Assembly: GCA_002737725.1 (NCBI GenBank)
Contig: NSIP01000001.1
Location: 398,921-462,920, forward strand
DNA: 64,000 nucleotides
Direction: 5' to 3'
Source: Rhodospirillaceae bacterium
Lineage (GTDB): Bacteria; Pseudomonadota; Alphaproteobacteria; Rhodospirillales; Rhodospirillaceae
Shown in pieces: positions 1 to 10,166 of this stretch. How positions within the stretch are numbered: position 1 is the stretch's first letter; every line of letters starts with the position of its first letter. A program made the translations under genes and the position numbers. The notes below the pieces were generated by a model. That model made no database searches. It was not told the origin of the DNA and saw nothing but the letters and a program-made list of their open reading frames with translations.

Positions 1-264
1 GCGGAATTCAGGGCTGGGCTTGAAGGCTTCAATCATCTCTGGCGTGACCTTGCCTTCGGTTGTCAACAGATGCTCGGTCACCATTTGTCGGTCGCGGATA
101 ATCCACATCTCTGCACCCAGTTGCAGCACGATCTCGAGCAGATGATCGATCATCGGGTCTTTGAAATAGTGCGGGTGGCCGCGCTCAAACCCTGGCAGGT
201 CTTTCACGTAGTCCAAACCTTCGCTCAGTTTTTTGGCGCGCTCTTCAGGCGTTAAAGTGCTCAT
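1..264 (-). CDS. Conserved hypothetical protein, C-terminus cut by window edge
   Basis: An open frame of 88 codons runs from an ATG at 264 off the left edge. A ribosome-binding-like GGAAAGAG lies 7 bases upstream. The visible part begins MSTLTPEERAKKLSEG and is soluble, with no signal peptide or membrane segment and no domain I recognise. It follows the methyltransferase gene on the same strand by 25 bases, so the two are probably cotranscribed. No function can be assigned. Confidence 0.6.
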   Translation of the reverse strand, partial: MSTLTPEERAKKLSEGLDYVKDLPGFERGHPHYFKDPMIDHLLEIVLQLGAEMWIIRDRQMVTEHLLTTEGKVTPEMIEAFKPSPEFR

Positions 265-289
265 CGACAATCTCTTTCCAACACAATGA

Positions 290-1381
290 TTAAATGGGTT
301 TATCACCGACGCGGCCGGTGCGGCCCAGCTCTTGTGGATCATGCGAGCGTAACTTAAAGCCCGCCTGTTCCATCAAGGCTTCCACATCACAGTTCACAAA
401 ACCGGGCGCAAAGGGTTCGCCGTTGTCAGATGCATCCATGAGGCCCATGAAGTTGGTTGCTCCGCTGCGGTTTTTGGCGCTGAAAAAATCCCACAGCACA
501 AATACACCACCGGGCCGCAGCACGCGCTTGGCCTCGGCCAGAATGCGCTTGATCACAGGCACTGGGATTTCGTGAAACAACAAGTGCGCGGTGACGATGT
601 CAAAATGGTTGTCAGGGAAGTCCAAATCTTCTGCCGGCATTTGGGCGTAGAGCACATCCAAGCCTTGCTGGATCGTGCGCCAGTGCGCATAGCGTACCAT
701 CGGTGCGCCGATGTCGGTGCCCCACACCTCGGCATTAGGGAATCGTTTTTTGAGGCCGCACGCCATTTGCCCGATAGAGCAGCCAATTTCCATTACACGT
801 TTCACCACGCCGTCTTTGGGTGCGGATGTTTTCTCTGCCATAGAATGATGCAGCGAATCGGCATCACCCGCGCCGCCAAAAAAAATCTTTGTTCCATAGT
901 CATAGGTCAGCGCCCCCAGTCTTTGGCCGGTATAGCCGCCGGGCTGAACGTGGATATCAATGGTGGCATAGGCCGGGTAGACGAAGTTGGGGTCATACGT
1001 GACCGAGCCTGGGCCCATTTGATCGGCCTCGGCCAAAGCTTGCTCGAATTCCCTCTGCTTCAAGCCATAGGATTCGGCAATGCGCCGCCAATAGGATTCT
1101 TGCAGCGTGCGCTTGACCCGAAAATACGTTGCCACTTCAGGCACCTTCATCACCAACGCTTTGATAGCATCGGGGCTGTTGGGGCGATGGCCGGTCGCTT
1201 TGGCAGCTTGGTCTAGCTCTGCCTCGCCTAATTTTCCGATATTCTGGAATTGCGCGTACATCAGAAGATTCCGCGCACCGGAGACAAAGTCGCAATAGGC
1301 CTCGTCGGCGCGATTCAGCAGCTCTGGCGTGTTGCCGTTAAAACCGCGCGTTAGCAATGATTTGGTTTCAATATGACCCAT
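290..1381 (-). CDS. Class I SAM-dependent methyltransferase
   Basis: Predicted protein of 363 residues. An N-terminal part of about 190 residues that I do not recognise precedes a Rossmann-fold methyltransferase domain. Motif I reads EIGCSIGQMACG, followed by the acidic motif II WGTDIG and a later LLFHEIP / RVLRPGG segment typical of the Methyltransf_11/25 families. I chose the ATG at 1381 because a GAGGA lies about 9 bases upstream; the frame is open further, to 1453, but that would overlap the upstream region of the divergent rlmI-like gene. The substrate is unknown; the family includes small-molecule and quinone methyltransferases. It is the first gene of a probable two-gene minus-strand unit with the truncated gene at 1-264. 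Confidence 0.8.
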   Translation of the reverse strand: MGHIETKSLLTRGFNGNTPELLNRADEAYCDFVSGARNLLMYAQFQNIGKLGEAELDQAAKATGHRPNSPDAIKALVMKVPEVATYFRVKRTLQESYWRRIAESYGLKQREFEQALAEADQMGPGSVTYDPNFVYPAYATIDIHVQPGGYTGQRLGALTYDYGTKIFFGGAGDADSLHHSMAEKTSAPKDGVVKRVMEIGCSIGQMACGLKKRFPNAEVWGTDIGAPMVRYAHWRTIQQGLDVLYAQMPAEDLDFPDNHFDIVTAHLLFHEIPVPVIKRILAEAKRVLRPGGVFVLWDFFSAKNRSGATNFMGLMDASDNGEPFAPGFVNCDVEALMEQAGFKLRSHDPQELGRTGRVGDKPI

Positions 1382-1532
1382 GATCGCGTGTCCTCGTTGG
1401 TCGAACGTTAAGGCTATATGAATAGCAGGATTCAGGCCTTTGATTTCTATCAAAAAGCGCGCCGTTCACCGTGCAGGCTGGTCCGCGCCAGTTCGATCCA
1501 CTAGTCTGCGGCCACTTTTAACGGAACATCCG

Positions 1533-2726
1533 ATGATAACCGCCAAACATCCGCGACTTCGCCTCAAACCCGGTGCACATAAGCGCCTCGCGACTGGCCA
1601 TCCGTGGATTTATTCCAACGAAGTGGCGATGGACGCGGGCGCCAAGGCCTTACCGCCGGGCGGCGTGGTCACGATCGAAGATGCCGGCGGAAACCCATTG
1701 GCCACGGCTCATTTTAACCCCAAGCCCCTGATTAGCTTGCGGATATTGGAAGCAAAGCCTGATGTGGCTATCGATGCCGCGTGGTTTACGCAGCGATTGT
1801 TACAAGCCCAGGCCTTACGTCAGAGGCTAATACCCGATCCATTTTATCGCTGGGTTCATGCCGAGGGTGATCATCTGCCGGGGTTAATTGTCGACCGCTG
1901 CCGTGATGTGGTGGTGGTACAGCCCAATACCGCAGGCATGGATCGGGCCATGCCAGAAATAACGGTAGCCATTCAATCACTGATGTCACCCAAAGCGATC
2001 ATCTTGCGGGGCGACTCATCCTATCGCGCGCTCGAAGGTTTAGGCGATGTGACGAATGTGATGGTTGGCGAAGTGACCTCGCCGGTGAAGATCACCGAGA
2101 ACGGCCGTATATTTTTTGCCGATCCTTTGGGCGGTCAAAAAACCGGCTGGTTTTTCGATCAGCGCGATAACCGCGCGTTTGTTGCCGGCCTTGCGAACGA
2201 CCACAAGGTTCTCGATCTCTACACCCATACCGGCGGCTTTGCGATTGCATGTGCAGCCAACGGCGCAAAAAGCGCCCTGGGTATCGATGGCTCGGCACTT
2301 GCGCTGGAGCTTGCCACCAAAGCGGCGGCCGCAAATAACCTATCGAGCATTTGTAAGTTCGAGCGCGCTGATGTTTTTGATTTCCTAGACGCAGCCAGCA
2401 ACCGAAAAGATAAATTCGATGTTGTGGTTGCCGATCCGCCCGCTTTTGTAAAATCGCGCAAGGATTTGAAACCGGGGTTACAGGGCTACCGCAAACTCGC
2501 GCGGCTGTGTGCTGGGATCACAACAAAGGGTGGTGTTCTATTCATCGCCTCGTGCAGTCATAACGCGCCGCTGGCCGAGTTCACCGAGGCCGTAGCGCGC
2601 GGCATTACCGATGCGGGACGATCAGGCCGGATTCTAAAAACCTCGGGCGCCAGTGCTGATCATCCGGTGCACCTGCAACTGCCCGAAAGCGCTTATTTGA
2701 AAGCGCTGACCATCGCGCTGGATTAA
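1533..2726 (+). CDS. rlmI: RlmI-like 23S rRNA (cytosine-5) methyltransferase
   Basis: Predicted protein of 397 residues, the usual size for RlmI, which methylates C1962 of 23S rRNA using S-adenosylmethionine. A PUA-like N-terminal domain (LKPGAHKRLATGHPWIYSNE) is followed by an EEHEA-type linker and a methyltransferase core with motif I VLDLYTHTGGFAIACA, the DPP motif in VVADPPAFVKSRKD and the Cys of FIASCSH, which fits a cytosine-5 mechanism. The ATG at 1533 starts the conserved PUA sequence; the frame is open upstream to 1440 but that extension is not family-like. Its stop codon interlocks with that of the convergent gene at 2723. It could also be a paralogue acting on another rRNA site. 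Confidence 0.85.
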   Translation: MITAKHPRLRLKPGAHKRLATGHPWIYSNEVAMDAGAKALPPGGVVTIEDAGGNPLATAHFNPKPLISLRILEAKPDVAIDAAWFTQRLLQAQALRQRLIPDPFYRWVHAEGDHLPGLIVDRCRDVVVVQPNTAGMDRAMPEITVAIQSLMSPKAIILRGDSSYRALEGLGDVTNVMVGEVTSPVKITENGRIFFADPLGGQKTGWFFDQRDNRAFVAGLANDHKVLDLYTHTGGFAIACAANGAKSALGIDGSALALELATKAAAANNLSSICKFERADVFDFLDAASNRKDKFDVVVADPPAFVKSRKDLKPGLQGYRKLARLCAGITTKGGVLFIASCSHNAPLAEFTEAVARGITDAGRSGRILKTSGASADHPVHLQLPESAYLKALTIALD

Positions 2727-3625
2727 GTTGGCTTGGCAGCAACGACGAGCAATCCGGGCACGTCAGTGTTGCGCTCTTGTCGGAAAGAGCTGTTGGTAAT
2801 CTGAATCAGGCTTAGCCTTGCCGAACATAAACTCGCGCGAATATAAGCCTCGCTGTGACTGAAGCGCTGGTCCGGCCCCAGTCGGAAATCCGCATCCCCG
2901 GCTTGAACACTGAAAACAAACAGTCCGCTCTTGGTCATGGCGTGCTCTGTGGCTGACATCACGTGCGCAAGATTGCCGACGTAAACCAGCACATCTGCAG
3001 CCAGGACAAGATCATAGGTGCTCGCGTGGGCCCTTAAAGCATCCAGTAATGATGCGTGATCGAGATTGTCGTAAACGTTTTTCCGCTTCGCCGCGGTCAA
3101 CATCCCCGCCGACAGGTCAACGCCCTCTAGTTTTGTTGTGATGTCGCGGATAGCCGCGCCCATCAGTCCAGTGCCGCAGCCCAGATCAAGCGCGCGATCA
3201 AACCGGCGTTGTGGGAAGTGCGTGTCGATGGCCGTGCGAATCTGCTGTGGCGCGCTGTACTTCAAGCCGTCCACCAAGGCCTTGTCGAAACGCGGCGCGT
3301 ACTGATCAAACAAACGTTCCACATAAGCCGAGGGCAGGTCGTGTGTATCTGCCGTTGCGCCCAGAGTTGCGAGCTTCGCGCTCGCCCCCAGGGAGTCGGC
3401 GGGGTCCAGCAACAGGTAGGCGCGCAGGGTACCAATGCCGGTCTCGGTTTGGCCGGCCTCAAGCTCCATGTTGGCTAAGATAAATCGACCCTCAGGCCAG
3501 TTCGGCACCAATTCCAGGGTTTGTTGCATCAGATCGATGGCGGCTTCCACGTCGCCGCGCGCCCGCAATTGCATGGCCATGTCGGTGCGACGGTCAGCGG
3601 TAGAATTGTCCGAGGTGGATGTCAT
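2723..3625 (-). CDS. TPR-containing class I methyltransferase
   Basis: Predicted protein of 300 residues. The N-terminal 90 residues form two or so tetratricopeptide-like helical repeats (RGDVEAAIDLMQQTLELVPNW). A Rossmann methyltransferase domain follows, with motif I LDLGCGTGLMGAAI near residue 145, GVDLSAGML as motif II and DLVLAADVLVYVG as motif IV. TPR plus methyltransferase proteins of this layout are common in proteobacteria and mostly uncharacterised; the TPR part may dock a protein substrate. The frame also has a Met at residue 16 that could be the true start. It converges on the rlmI-like gene with a 4-base overlap of stop codons. Confidence 0.8.
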   Translation of the reverse strand: MTSTSDNSTADRRTDMAMQLRARGDVEAAIDLMQQTLELVPNWPEGRFILANMELEAGQTETGIGTLRAYLLLDPADSLGASAKLATLGATADTHDLPSAYVERLFDQYAPRFDKALVDGLKYSAPQQIRTAIDTHFPQRRFDRALDLGCGTGLMGAAIRDITTKLEGVDLSAGMLTAAKRKNVYDNLDHASLLDALRAHASTYDLVLAADVLVYVGNLAHVMSATEHAMTKSGLFVFSVQAGDADFRLGPDQRFSHSEAYIRASLCSARLSLIQITNSSFRQERNTDVPGLLVVAAKPT

Positions 3626-3733
3626 GGGCGCATCTATAACGCGCTGTGCCCAAATTCACATCTCCGACATTGCATTACCGCGCATGAGGCGATAGGGAAC
3701 GGCACATAAAACAACAATAGCCCGAGGTCCGCC

Positions 3734-4762
3734 GTGCCCGTCCGTCAACCTGCCGAGTGGGATGCACATAGCGCCGTTTGGTCCGCGTGGCCGAGCGACG
3801 GCAATCTGTGGCTGGAGGACTTGGAGCCCGCTCGGTCTGAAGTTGGCGCGTTGTTCAAAGCAATCGCTGATGTTGACCCTGCTACCGGCAAGCCGTGTGG
3901 CGAGGCATTGAAAATCCTGGCCTGCGGTAACGAAGCTGTGGCCGCGGCCAAAGCCGCATTAGCAGGAACGGGCGCAGAGGTTTTTCCCGCGACCTTTGGC
4001 GATATTTGGTTGCGCGATACTGCGCCGATATTTGTGCGAAATGGTAGCAAAGTTGAAGCGGCCTGCTTTCGCTTCAACGGCTGGGGCGGGAAGTACGTGC
4101 TTGAGAGCGATGACGGCGTCGCCGCTTTTGTCGCGGCCTACGCTGGGCTGACGGCGAACCTCAACAACTGGGTGCTGGAAGGCGGCTCGATTGATGTCGA
4201 TGGTCTGGGCACGGCACTGACCACCCGTCAGTGTTTATTGAATACCAACCGCAATCCAACCCTGACCCAAACTGACATTGAGGCACGATTGAAATCAGGC
4301 CTCGGTATCGAGAAATTGATTTGGCTGGGTGATGGGCTGCTCAACGATCATACCGACGGCCATATCGACAACATCGCGCGCTTTATTGCGCCGGGTGTGG
4401 TGGCGTGTATGGAGCCCTCTGGCGCAGACGACCCCAACCGCGACGCGCTCAACGCCATCATTGCTGATCTCAAAGTGGCGACCGATGTGACCGGCCGCAA
4501 GCTCGACGTTCGCACCATTCCCTCGCCGGGCCTTGTGCCCGACGACAAGGGCGAGCCGATTCCTGCCAGCTATATGAATTTCTATATCGCGAATACCACG
4601 GTCGTCGTGCCCGTTTACGGCACGCCCTACGATGCTGCCGCAGGTGCGGCCATTGCCCGGCTGTTTCCGGGTCGTAAGGTCGTTGGCCTGCGCGCCAACC
4701 ATATTCTCACGGGCGGGGGCTCATTTCATTGCATCACACAGCAGCAACCTTTGGTAAGATAA
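3734..4762 (+). CDS. aguA: Agmatine deiminase
   Basis: Predicted protein of 342 residues with a GTG start at 3734; family members are about 340-370. It belongs to the peptidyl-arginine-deiminase fold and hydrolyses agmatine to N-carbamoylputrescine and ammonia. Visible hallmarks are EWDAHSAVWSAWPS at the N-terminus, WLRDTAPIF, WVLEGGSIDVDG, the catalytic DHTDGHIDN block, and near the C-terminus GGGSFHCITQQQP, whose Cys is the nucleophile. The next gene, 4 bases downstream, encodes the enzyme for the next step, so the pair forms a putrescine-producing (or agmatine-using) operon. Confidence 0.95.
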   Translation: MPVRQPAEWDAHSAVWSAWPSDGNLWLEDLEPARSEVGALFKAIADVDPATGKPCGEALKILACGNEAVAAAKAALAGTGAEVFPATFGDIWLRDTAPIFVRNGSKVEAACFRFNGWGGKYVLESDDGVAAFVAAYAGLTANLNNWVLEGGSIDVDGLGTALTTRQCLLNTNRNPTLTQTDIEARLKSGLGIEKLIWLGDGLLNDHTDGHIDNIARFIAPGVVACMEPSGADDPNRDALNAIIADLKVATDVTGRKLDVRTIPSPGLVPDDKGEPIPASYMNFYIANTTVVVPVYGTPYDAAAGAAIARLFPGRKVVGLRANHILTGGGSFHCITQQQPLVR

Positions 4763-4766
4763 GCTC

Positions 4767-5612
4767 ATGAGCAACGTCACCGTCGCCGCTTTGCAATGCG
4801 CCTACTCAACCGACATGGCCGAGAACATTGCGCGCGTGGGCGAGATGATCTCCGAGGCCGCCAAGAAGGGCGCGCAAATTATTTTGCCGAGCGAACTTTT
4901 GCAGGGTCATTATTTTTGCCGCGAAGAAGCCGAGCATCATTTCGATAGCGCGTATGCTGTCGCCGATCACCCGGTGGTGAAAGTCTGTACGGTGCTCGCC
5001 AAAAAATTAGGCGTGGTCATTCCCGCATCGATCTTCGAGCGCGACGGCCAGCACTACTATAACAGCCTTGCGATGATTGATGCCGATGGCGCGTTGTTGG
5101 GCGTATATCGCAAAAGCCACATTCCCGATGGCCCCGGCTATGAGGAGAAATTCTACTTCAAGCCCGGCAACACCGGCTTCAAAGTTTGGAATACCAAATT
5201 TGCCAAGGTCGGCGTTGGCATTTGCTGGGATCAATGGTTCCCCGAATGCGCACGCGCCATGATGCTGATGGGGGCCGAGTTGCTGTTCTATCCGACCGCC
5301 ATTGGCTCAGAACCCGAGAATCCGATCTTCGACACCAAAGACCTGTGGCAGCGCGCCATGATTGGCCATGCGGTATCCAACGTCGTGCCGGTGATTGCGG
5401 CTAATCGTATTGGTAACGAACACGGCCAGATTTTTTACGGCTCGTCGTTTATTGCCAACCATCGCGGCGACAAGGTGGCCGAGTTTGGGCGCACCGAAAC
5501 GGGCGTGCTCACGGCCAGTTTTGACATCGACGAAATCCGCCGCAACCGCGCCGCGTTTGGGTTCTTCCGCGACCGCCGCCCCGAGCTTTACGGAATCCTG
5601 ACCGAGAAATAA
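4767..5612 (+). CDS. aguB: N-carbamoylputrescine amidase
   Basis: Predicted protein of 281 residues of the nitrilase superfamily. It would hydrolyse N-carbamoylputrescine to putrescine, CO2 and ammonia. The Glu-Lys-Cys triad is visible: Glu in ILPSELLQGHYFC, Lys in YRKSHIPDGPGYEEKFYF and Cys in VGICWDQWFPE. These surrounding sequences are characteristic of AguB rather than other nitrilases. The gene starts 4 bases after aguA ends and is surely coexpressed. It converges on the dipeptidase gene at 5623. Confidence 0.95.
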   Translation: MSNVTVAALQCAYSTDMAENIARVGEMISEAAKKGAQIILPSELLQGHYFCREEAEHHFDSAYAVADHPVVKVCTVLAKKLGVVIPASIFERDGQHYYNSLAMIDADGALLGVYRKSHIPDGPGYEEKFYFKPGNTGFKVWNTKFAKVGVGICWDQWFPECARAMMLMGAELLFYPTAIGSEPENPIFDTKDLWQRAMIGHAVSNVVPVIAANRIGNEHGQIFYGSSFIANHRGDKVAEFGRTETGVLTASFDIDEIRRNRAAFGFFRDRRPELYGILTEK

Positions 5613-5622
5613 CGCGGGCGTT

Positions 5623-6903
5623 TTATGCCTTCCCGCGCTTCTGATTGTACTTGGTTTTAGCGGCATATTTTTCAACATCTGCCAAGACGCGCAACAGGTT
5701 GCCGCCCCAGATTTTCTCGATTTGTTGCTCGGTGTACCCACGCTTGGCCAACTCTAAGGTCACGTTGAAAGTTTCGCCGGCCCCACTCCATCCCAATATA
5801 CCGCCACCGCCGTTGAAGTCTGACGCAATACCCACGTGGCCGATGCCAATCAGCTTCACGGTGTAATCAATGTGGTCAGCCAAGTCTTTGATGCCCGCTT
5901 TGGGGAATTGTAATTCGATGGCATCGGACTTGGCGCGGTACGACGTGATTTGTTCGGGCGTCAACTTGCCCATATCACCAAAATCTTTAATCCCAAACTC
6001 AACCCATAAGGATGCCATGGCATCGGTTTTGCCCTTGGGCACCGCACGCAAGTAAGTGTCAAACGCCACCATTTGCACCACCCCGTTATTTTTTTTGATG
6101 GCCAGCAGTTCTTCGTCGCTCAGGTTGCGCGGGTGTTTGAACACGCCGTTGACGCCCGAGTGTGACGCAATCACAGGGGCTTTGGAATTGGCGATGATAT
6201 CGAGCGAAGTCTGTTTTCCAGCGTGCGACACGTCGTTCATAATTCCCAACTCATTGCAGCGCTTCACCGCCTGCTTGCCCAGCGCGGATAATCCGCCATG
6301 CAGTGGCTTGGGCTCGGTCAACTCGCGCGTCAACGACATCGACGAATCGCCCAACTGATTGTGTCCTATATGCGTGTGGCCGAAGTAGCGCGCGCCGTAA
6401 TCGTAGAACACATCCAGCAAGTCGATTTCCTCGCCCATGGGGTAGCCGTTCTCAATACCAATCAGCGCGACTTTTTTGCCAGCGGCGGTGACGCGGCGAA
6501 CATCATTGGCGGTGGTGGCGAGCTCCCACTTGTCGGGGTACATTTTCTCGGTAACCTTATGGATCGCGCTGAACTTAATCATCGCGTCAGACAGCGCTTT
6601 GGAATAACCCTGAACGCCCAATTCGCCTTGACCCACAAAGACGATTAGGAACGTGGCGTCTAAGCCGCCCTCGACTTGGGTTGGCAAGTGCACTTGCTGG
6701 CCGCGCGGTCCTGGCTTCATGGGGTCGTAGGCATCGGTGCCGTAGTTGGCGGGAATGTCGACGTGGGTGTCGACCGCAATGACACGGTCATGGATGGCAC
6801 GTGCGCGGGCAATTAATTCGGCGTCGGTTTCTGCCCAGACACTGGCGCTCGACAGCGCGATAACGGCCGCTGTGGCAATCAGAAATGTCTTGAAGGTTTT
6901 CAT
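5623..6903 (-). CDS. Exported membrane dipeptidase (M19, renal dipeptidase family)
   Basis: Predicted protein of 426 residues with an N-terminal Sec signal peptide (hydrophobic core ATAAVIALSSASVWA, probable cleavage after WAE). The amidohydrolase-fold zinc ligands are recognisable: HVDIP near residue 48, then the HTHIGHNQ, DVSHAG and ASHSG blocks, and a C-terminal GIASDFNGGGG. M19 enzymes cleave L,L- or L,D-dipeptides, here presumably in the periplasm. It lies downstream of meaB on the same strand; a second M19 gene lies at 12325, on the other side of the mutase genes. Confidence 0.9.
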   Translation of the reverse strand: MKTFKTFLIATAAVIALSSASVWAETDAELIARARAIHDRVIAVDTHVDIPANYGTDAYDPMKPGPRGQQVHLPTQVEGGLDATFLIVFVGQGELGVQGYSKALSDAMIKFSAIHKVTEKMYPDKWELATTANDVRRVTAAGKKVALIGIENGYPMGEEIDLLDVFYDYGARYFGHTHIGHNQLGDSSMSLTRELTEPKPLHGGLSALGKQAVKRCNELGIMNDVSHAGKQTSLDIIANSKAPVIASHSGVNGVFKHPRNLSDEELLAIKKNNGVVQMVAFDTYLRAVPKGKTDAMASLWVEFGIKDFGDMGKLTPEQITSYRAKSDAIELQFPKAGIKDLADHIDYTVKLIGIGHVGIASDFNGGGGILGWSGAGETFNVTLELAKRGYTEQQIEKIWGGNLLRVLADVEKYAAKTKYNQKRGKA

Positions 6904-6934
6904 GGTGCTGCCCGTTGTTTGTCGCGTGAACTTG

Positions 6935-7945
6935 TCACACCCCGAAGGCTTTGAACAATTGCTCGACAGCCAAGCTTGGTGTGATGTGACCTTCGGCGAT
7001 GTTAATTTCGAGCGTCGGAATCAGCGCTTTCACTTTGGCATTGGCTTTCAGTCGTTGGATCAGCCGGTCATCGACCATGGCCCACATCCAGCGAATCTGC
7101 TGGGTGCGACGCTTGGTGACCCACTCGCCCGAAGCTGTTGTGGCCTTCTTGTGTGTTGCAATCTGGGTCCACGCGTCATCGAGGCCTCGGTTTTCAAGCG
7201 CACTGACGCTGATCACGGGCGGGCTCCATGTGGATGAAGCGGGGGTGATAATTCGCAAAGCGTGGCTGTAATCGGCGGCTGTGGCTTGGGCGCGTTTAAT
7301 GTTGTCGCCGTCTGCCTTGGTGATCGCGATCATATCGGCGAATTCAAGCACGCCCTTTTTGATTCCTTGCAGTTCGTCGCCGCCGCCTGCGATCATCAGC
7401 ACCAAGAAAAAATCCACCATCTCCGAAACGGTGATCTCGCTTTGGCCCACGCCAACGGTTTCCACTAAAATCACATCAAAGCCCGCCGCTTCGCAGACCA
7501 AAATCGCTTCACGCGTGGCGCGCGCGACGCCACCTAAGTTTCCGCCGGTGGGCGAGGGGCGAATATATGCGCTGGGGTCGACCGATAATTTCGACATGCG
7601 CGTTTTGTCGCCCAAGATGGAACCGCCCGTGCGCGAGGATGTGGGGTCCACCGCCAGCACCGCCACTTTGTGGCCTTGTGCGGTTAGCATGGTGCCGAAG
7701 GTATCGATAAACGTACTTTTGCCCGCACCCGGCAAGCCACTGATGCCGATGCGCATGGACTTGCCGGTGCGCGGCAGCAATTTCACCAGCATCTCTTGGG
7801 TGAGGGTTTGATGCTCGGGCTTACGCGATTCAATGAGGGTAATGGCCCGGGCCAAAACTGAACGCTCGCCACTGGCCACGCCCGAGACATACTCATCGAG
7901 CGATAACTGAACAGCGCGCGGTCCGCTCAAAGCCTCAGATGGCAC
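6935..7945 (-). CDS. meaB: Methylmalonyl-CoA mutase chaperone GTPase MeaB (ArgK family)
   Basis: Predicted protein of 336 residues, normal length for MeaB. It is a P-loop G3E GTPase that guards and reloads adenosylcobalamin in methylmalonyl-CoA mutase. The P-loop GLPGAGKST lies near residues 70-78, the Walker-B-like region is LVETVGVGQSE and the base-specificity motif is TKAD; a C-terminal helical dimerisation arm follows. The gene begins 6 bases after the mutase large-subunit stop, in operon order mutA-mutB-meaB. Confidence 0.95.
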   Translation of the reverse strand: MPSEALSGPRAVQLSLDEYVSGVASGERSVLARAITLIESRKPEHQTLTQEMLVKLLPRTGKSMRIGISGLPGAGKSTFIDTFGTMLTAQGHKVAVLAVDPTSSRTGGSILGDKTRMSKLSVDPSAYIRPSPTGGNLGGVARATREAILVCEAAGFDVILVETVGVGQSEITVSEMVDFFLVLMIAGGGDELQGIKKGVLEFADMIAITKADGDNIKRAQATAADYSHALRIITPASSTWSPPVISVSALENRGLDDAWTQIATHKKATTASGEWVTKRRTQQIRWMWAMVDDRLIQRLKANAKVKALIPTLEINIAEGHITPSLAVEQLFKAFGV

Positions 7946-7951
7946 GGGGAA

Positions 7952-10162
7952 TTATGCTCCGTGGGCCAATGTTGCGACAAGTTTGGTCAGCAAATCACTC
8001 GCCGCTTCTGAAATCACCGTGCCCGGTGGGAAAATCGCCGCCGCACCAGCTTTATACAGTGCGTCGAAATCTTGCGGCGGAATCACGCCACCCACCACCA
8101 CCATAATGTCCGCCCGGCCGAGTTTTTTCAGCTCGTTTTTCAGCGCAGGCACCAACGTTAAATGCCCAGCGGCCAGTGAACTAGCGCCGATAATATGCAC
8201 GTCGTTTTCAACGGCTTGTTTGGCTGCTTCGCCGGGTGTTTGGAACAGGGGCCCAATATCAACGTCGAATCCTAAATCAGCGAAGGCGGTGGCAATCACT
8301 TTCTGGCCACGGTCGTGCCCATCTTGACCCATTTTGGCCACAAGAATGCGCGGTCTGCGGCCTTCCTTCTCGGCGAAGGCTGTGATTTGCGCTTGGACTT
8401 TTTTCATCTGTTCAGAATTTGCACCCACTTCTTTTCGATAGACCCCCGAGATGGATTTAATTTCTGCAACGTGACGACCATACACCTTTTCCAAGGCACT
8501 TGTGATCTCGCCGACGGTGGCTTTCGCGCGCGCGGCATTAACAGAAAGCGCCAGTAAATTTCCTTGGCCCGATTGTGCCGATTGGGTCAGCGCATTCAAA
8601 CTCTCTTCAACTCTGGCCGGGTCGCGTTCCGCCTTCAGGCGCTTCAGTTTCTCAATCTGTGCGTTGCGCACGGCGGTATTGTCGACAGACCTTACATCAA
8701 TGTTCTCGGCCCCCGTGGGTCGGAACTTATTCACGCCCACCACGGTTTGGCGACCAGCATCGATGCGCGCTTGGGTGCGGGCCGCAGCTTCTTCAATGCG
8801 CAGTTTCGGAATGCCCGCCTCGATGGCCTTGGCCATGCCGCCTAAACCCTCGACTTCTTGGATATGCGCCCAGGCTTTCTTTGCCAAGTCATGGGTCAAG
8901 CGTTCGACATAGTAACTGCCACCCCAGGGGTCGACACTGCGGGTGGTGCCGGTTTCCTGCTGAATAAAAAGTTGTGTGTTGCGGGCGATGCGCGCTGAAA
9001 AATCTGTCGGCAAGGCCAGCGCTTCATCCAGTGCGTTGGTATGCAGGGATTGTGTATGGCCCTGCGTCGCCGCCATCGCTTCGATGCAGGTGCGTGTGAC
9101 GTTATTGAACACGTCCTGTGCCGTGAGGCTCCAGCCCGAGGTTTGGCAATGGGTACGCAGGCTGAGTGAGCGATTATCTTTCGGGTTGAATTGCTTGATT
9201 AGCTTCGACCACAGCAGGCGCGCGGCGCGCATCTTGGCCACTTCCATGAAGTAGTTCATGCCAATCGCCCAGAAAAAACTCAAGCGCGGCGCAAACGCAT
9301 CAATGTCCATTCCTGCCGCCATGCCTGCGCGGGCGTATTCCACGCCATCGGCCAGCGTATACGCCAATTCCAGGTCGGCCGTCGCACCGGCTTCCTGCAT
9401 GTGGTAGCCGGAAATCGAAATCGAATTGTACTTCGGCATTTCTTTGGCAGTGTAGGCGAAGATATCGGAAATCGCCCTCATGCTAGGCGCGGGTGGGAAA
9501 ATGTAAGTGTTGCGCACCATGAACTCTTTCAGAATGTCGTTCTGAATGGTGCCCGATAATTGCGCAGGCTTGACGCCCTGCTCTTCGGCAGCCGCAATGT
9601 AAAGCGCCAGAATGGGAAGCACCGCGCCGTTCATGGTCATCGACACGCTCATTTGATCGAGCGGAATCCCATCGAACAGCGTGCGCATATCGTAAATGGA
9701 ATCGATGGCTACGCCGGCCATGCCCACATCGCCCATCACGCGCGGATGATCGCTGTCATAACCACGATGCGTTGCCAGATCGAACGCGATGGACAAGCCC
9801 TTTTGGCCCGCCGCTAAATTGCGCCGATAAAACGCGTTGGAATCTTCGGCTGTGGAAAAGCCGGCGTACTGGCGAATGGTCCAGGGCTGGGTCACATACA
9901 TGGCCGCGTAAGGCCCGCGCAAATAAGGCGGCAATCCCGGTCGCGTGTCTAGGAAATCGAGTTTGTTCGTGTCAGCCGCGGTGTACAGCGGCTTCACTGC
10001 TATGCCTTCGGGCGTGAGCCAGTGGGCATCGCTGATAGGCTTGGCATTATCGCGCTCGGCTTGGGCTTGCCAGTCAGGCGCCGACAGCGCGCCAGAGTTA
10101 GAGGTGGATGCCAGCCCCACATCGGCGAAGTCGGGAATTTTTGCGGGCGCTTGTTTGGTCAT
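7952..10162 (-). CDS. mutB: Methylmalonyl-CoA mutase, large (catalytic, B12-binding) subunit
   Basis: Predicted protein of 736 residues. It interconverts methylmalonyl-CoA and succinyl-CoA, serving propionate, odd-chain and branched-chain catabolism. The N-terminal TIM barrel shows the substrate-binding [17 protein letters not shown] segment and [12 protein letters not shown]. The C-terminal B12-binding domain has the base-off/His-on signature DGHDRG with the ligand His, then the GASSLAAGH and VVGGVIP motifs. mutA lies 4 bases upstream and meaB 6 bases downstream, so the three make one transcription unit. Confidence 0.96.
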   Translation of the reverse strand: MTKQAPAKIPDFADVGLASTSNSGALSAPDWQAQAERDNAKPISDAHWLTPEGIAVKPLYTAADTNKLDFLDTRPGLPPYLRGPYAAMYVTQPWTIRQYAGFSTAEDSNAFYRRNLAAGQKGLSIAFDLATHRGYDSDHPRVMGDVGMAGVAIDSIYDMRTLFDGIPLDQMSVSMTMNGAVLPILALYIAAAEEQGVKPAQLSGTIQNDILKEFMVRNTYIFPPAPSMRAISDIFAYTAKEMPKYNSISISGYHMQEAGATADLELAYTLADGVEYARAGMAAGMDIDAFAPRLSFFWAIGMNYFMEVAKMRAARLLWSKLIKQFNPKDNRSLSLRTHCQTSGWSLTAQDVFNNVTRTCIEAMAATQGHTQSLHTNALDEALALPTDFSARIARNTQLFIQQETGTTRSVDPWGGSYYVERLTHDLAKKAWAHIQEVEGLGGMAKAIEAGIPKLRIEEAAARTQARIDAGRQTVVGVNKFRPTGAENIDVRSVDNTAVRNAQIEKLKRLKAERDPARVEESLNALTQSAQSGQGNLLALSVNAARAKATVGEITSALEKVYGRHVAEIKSISGVYRKEVGANSEQMKKVQAQITAFAEKEGRRPRILVAKMGQDGHDRGQKVIATAFADLGFDVDIGPLFQTPGEAAKQAVENDVHIIGASSLAAGHLTLVPALKNELKKLGRADIMVVVGGVIPPQDFDALYKAGAAAIFPPGTVISEAASDLLTKLVATLAHGA

Positions 10163-10166
10163 GGCC

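Noticed and set aside
5613-5640. Bidirectional terminator between aguB and the dipeptidase gene
   Set aside because: Only a short GCGGG/CCCGC pairing with no adequate T-run; too weak to call.
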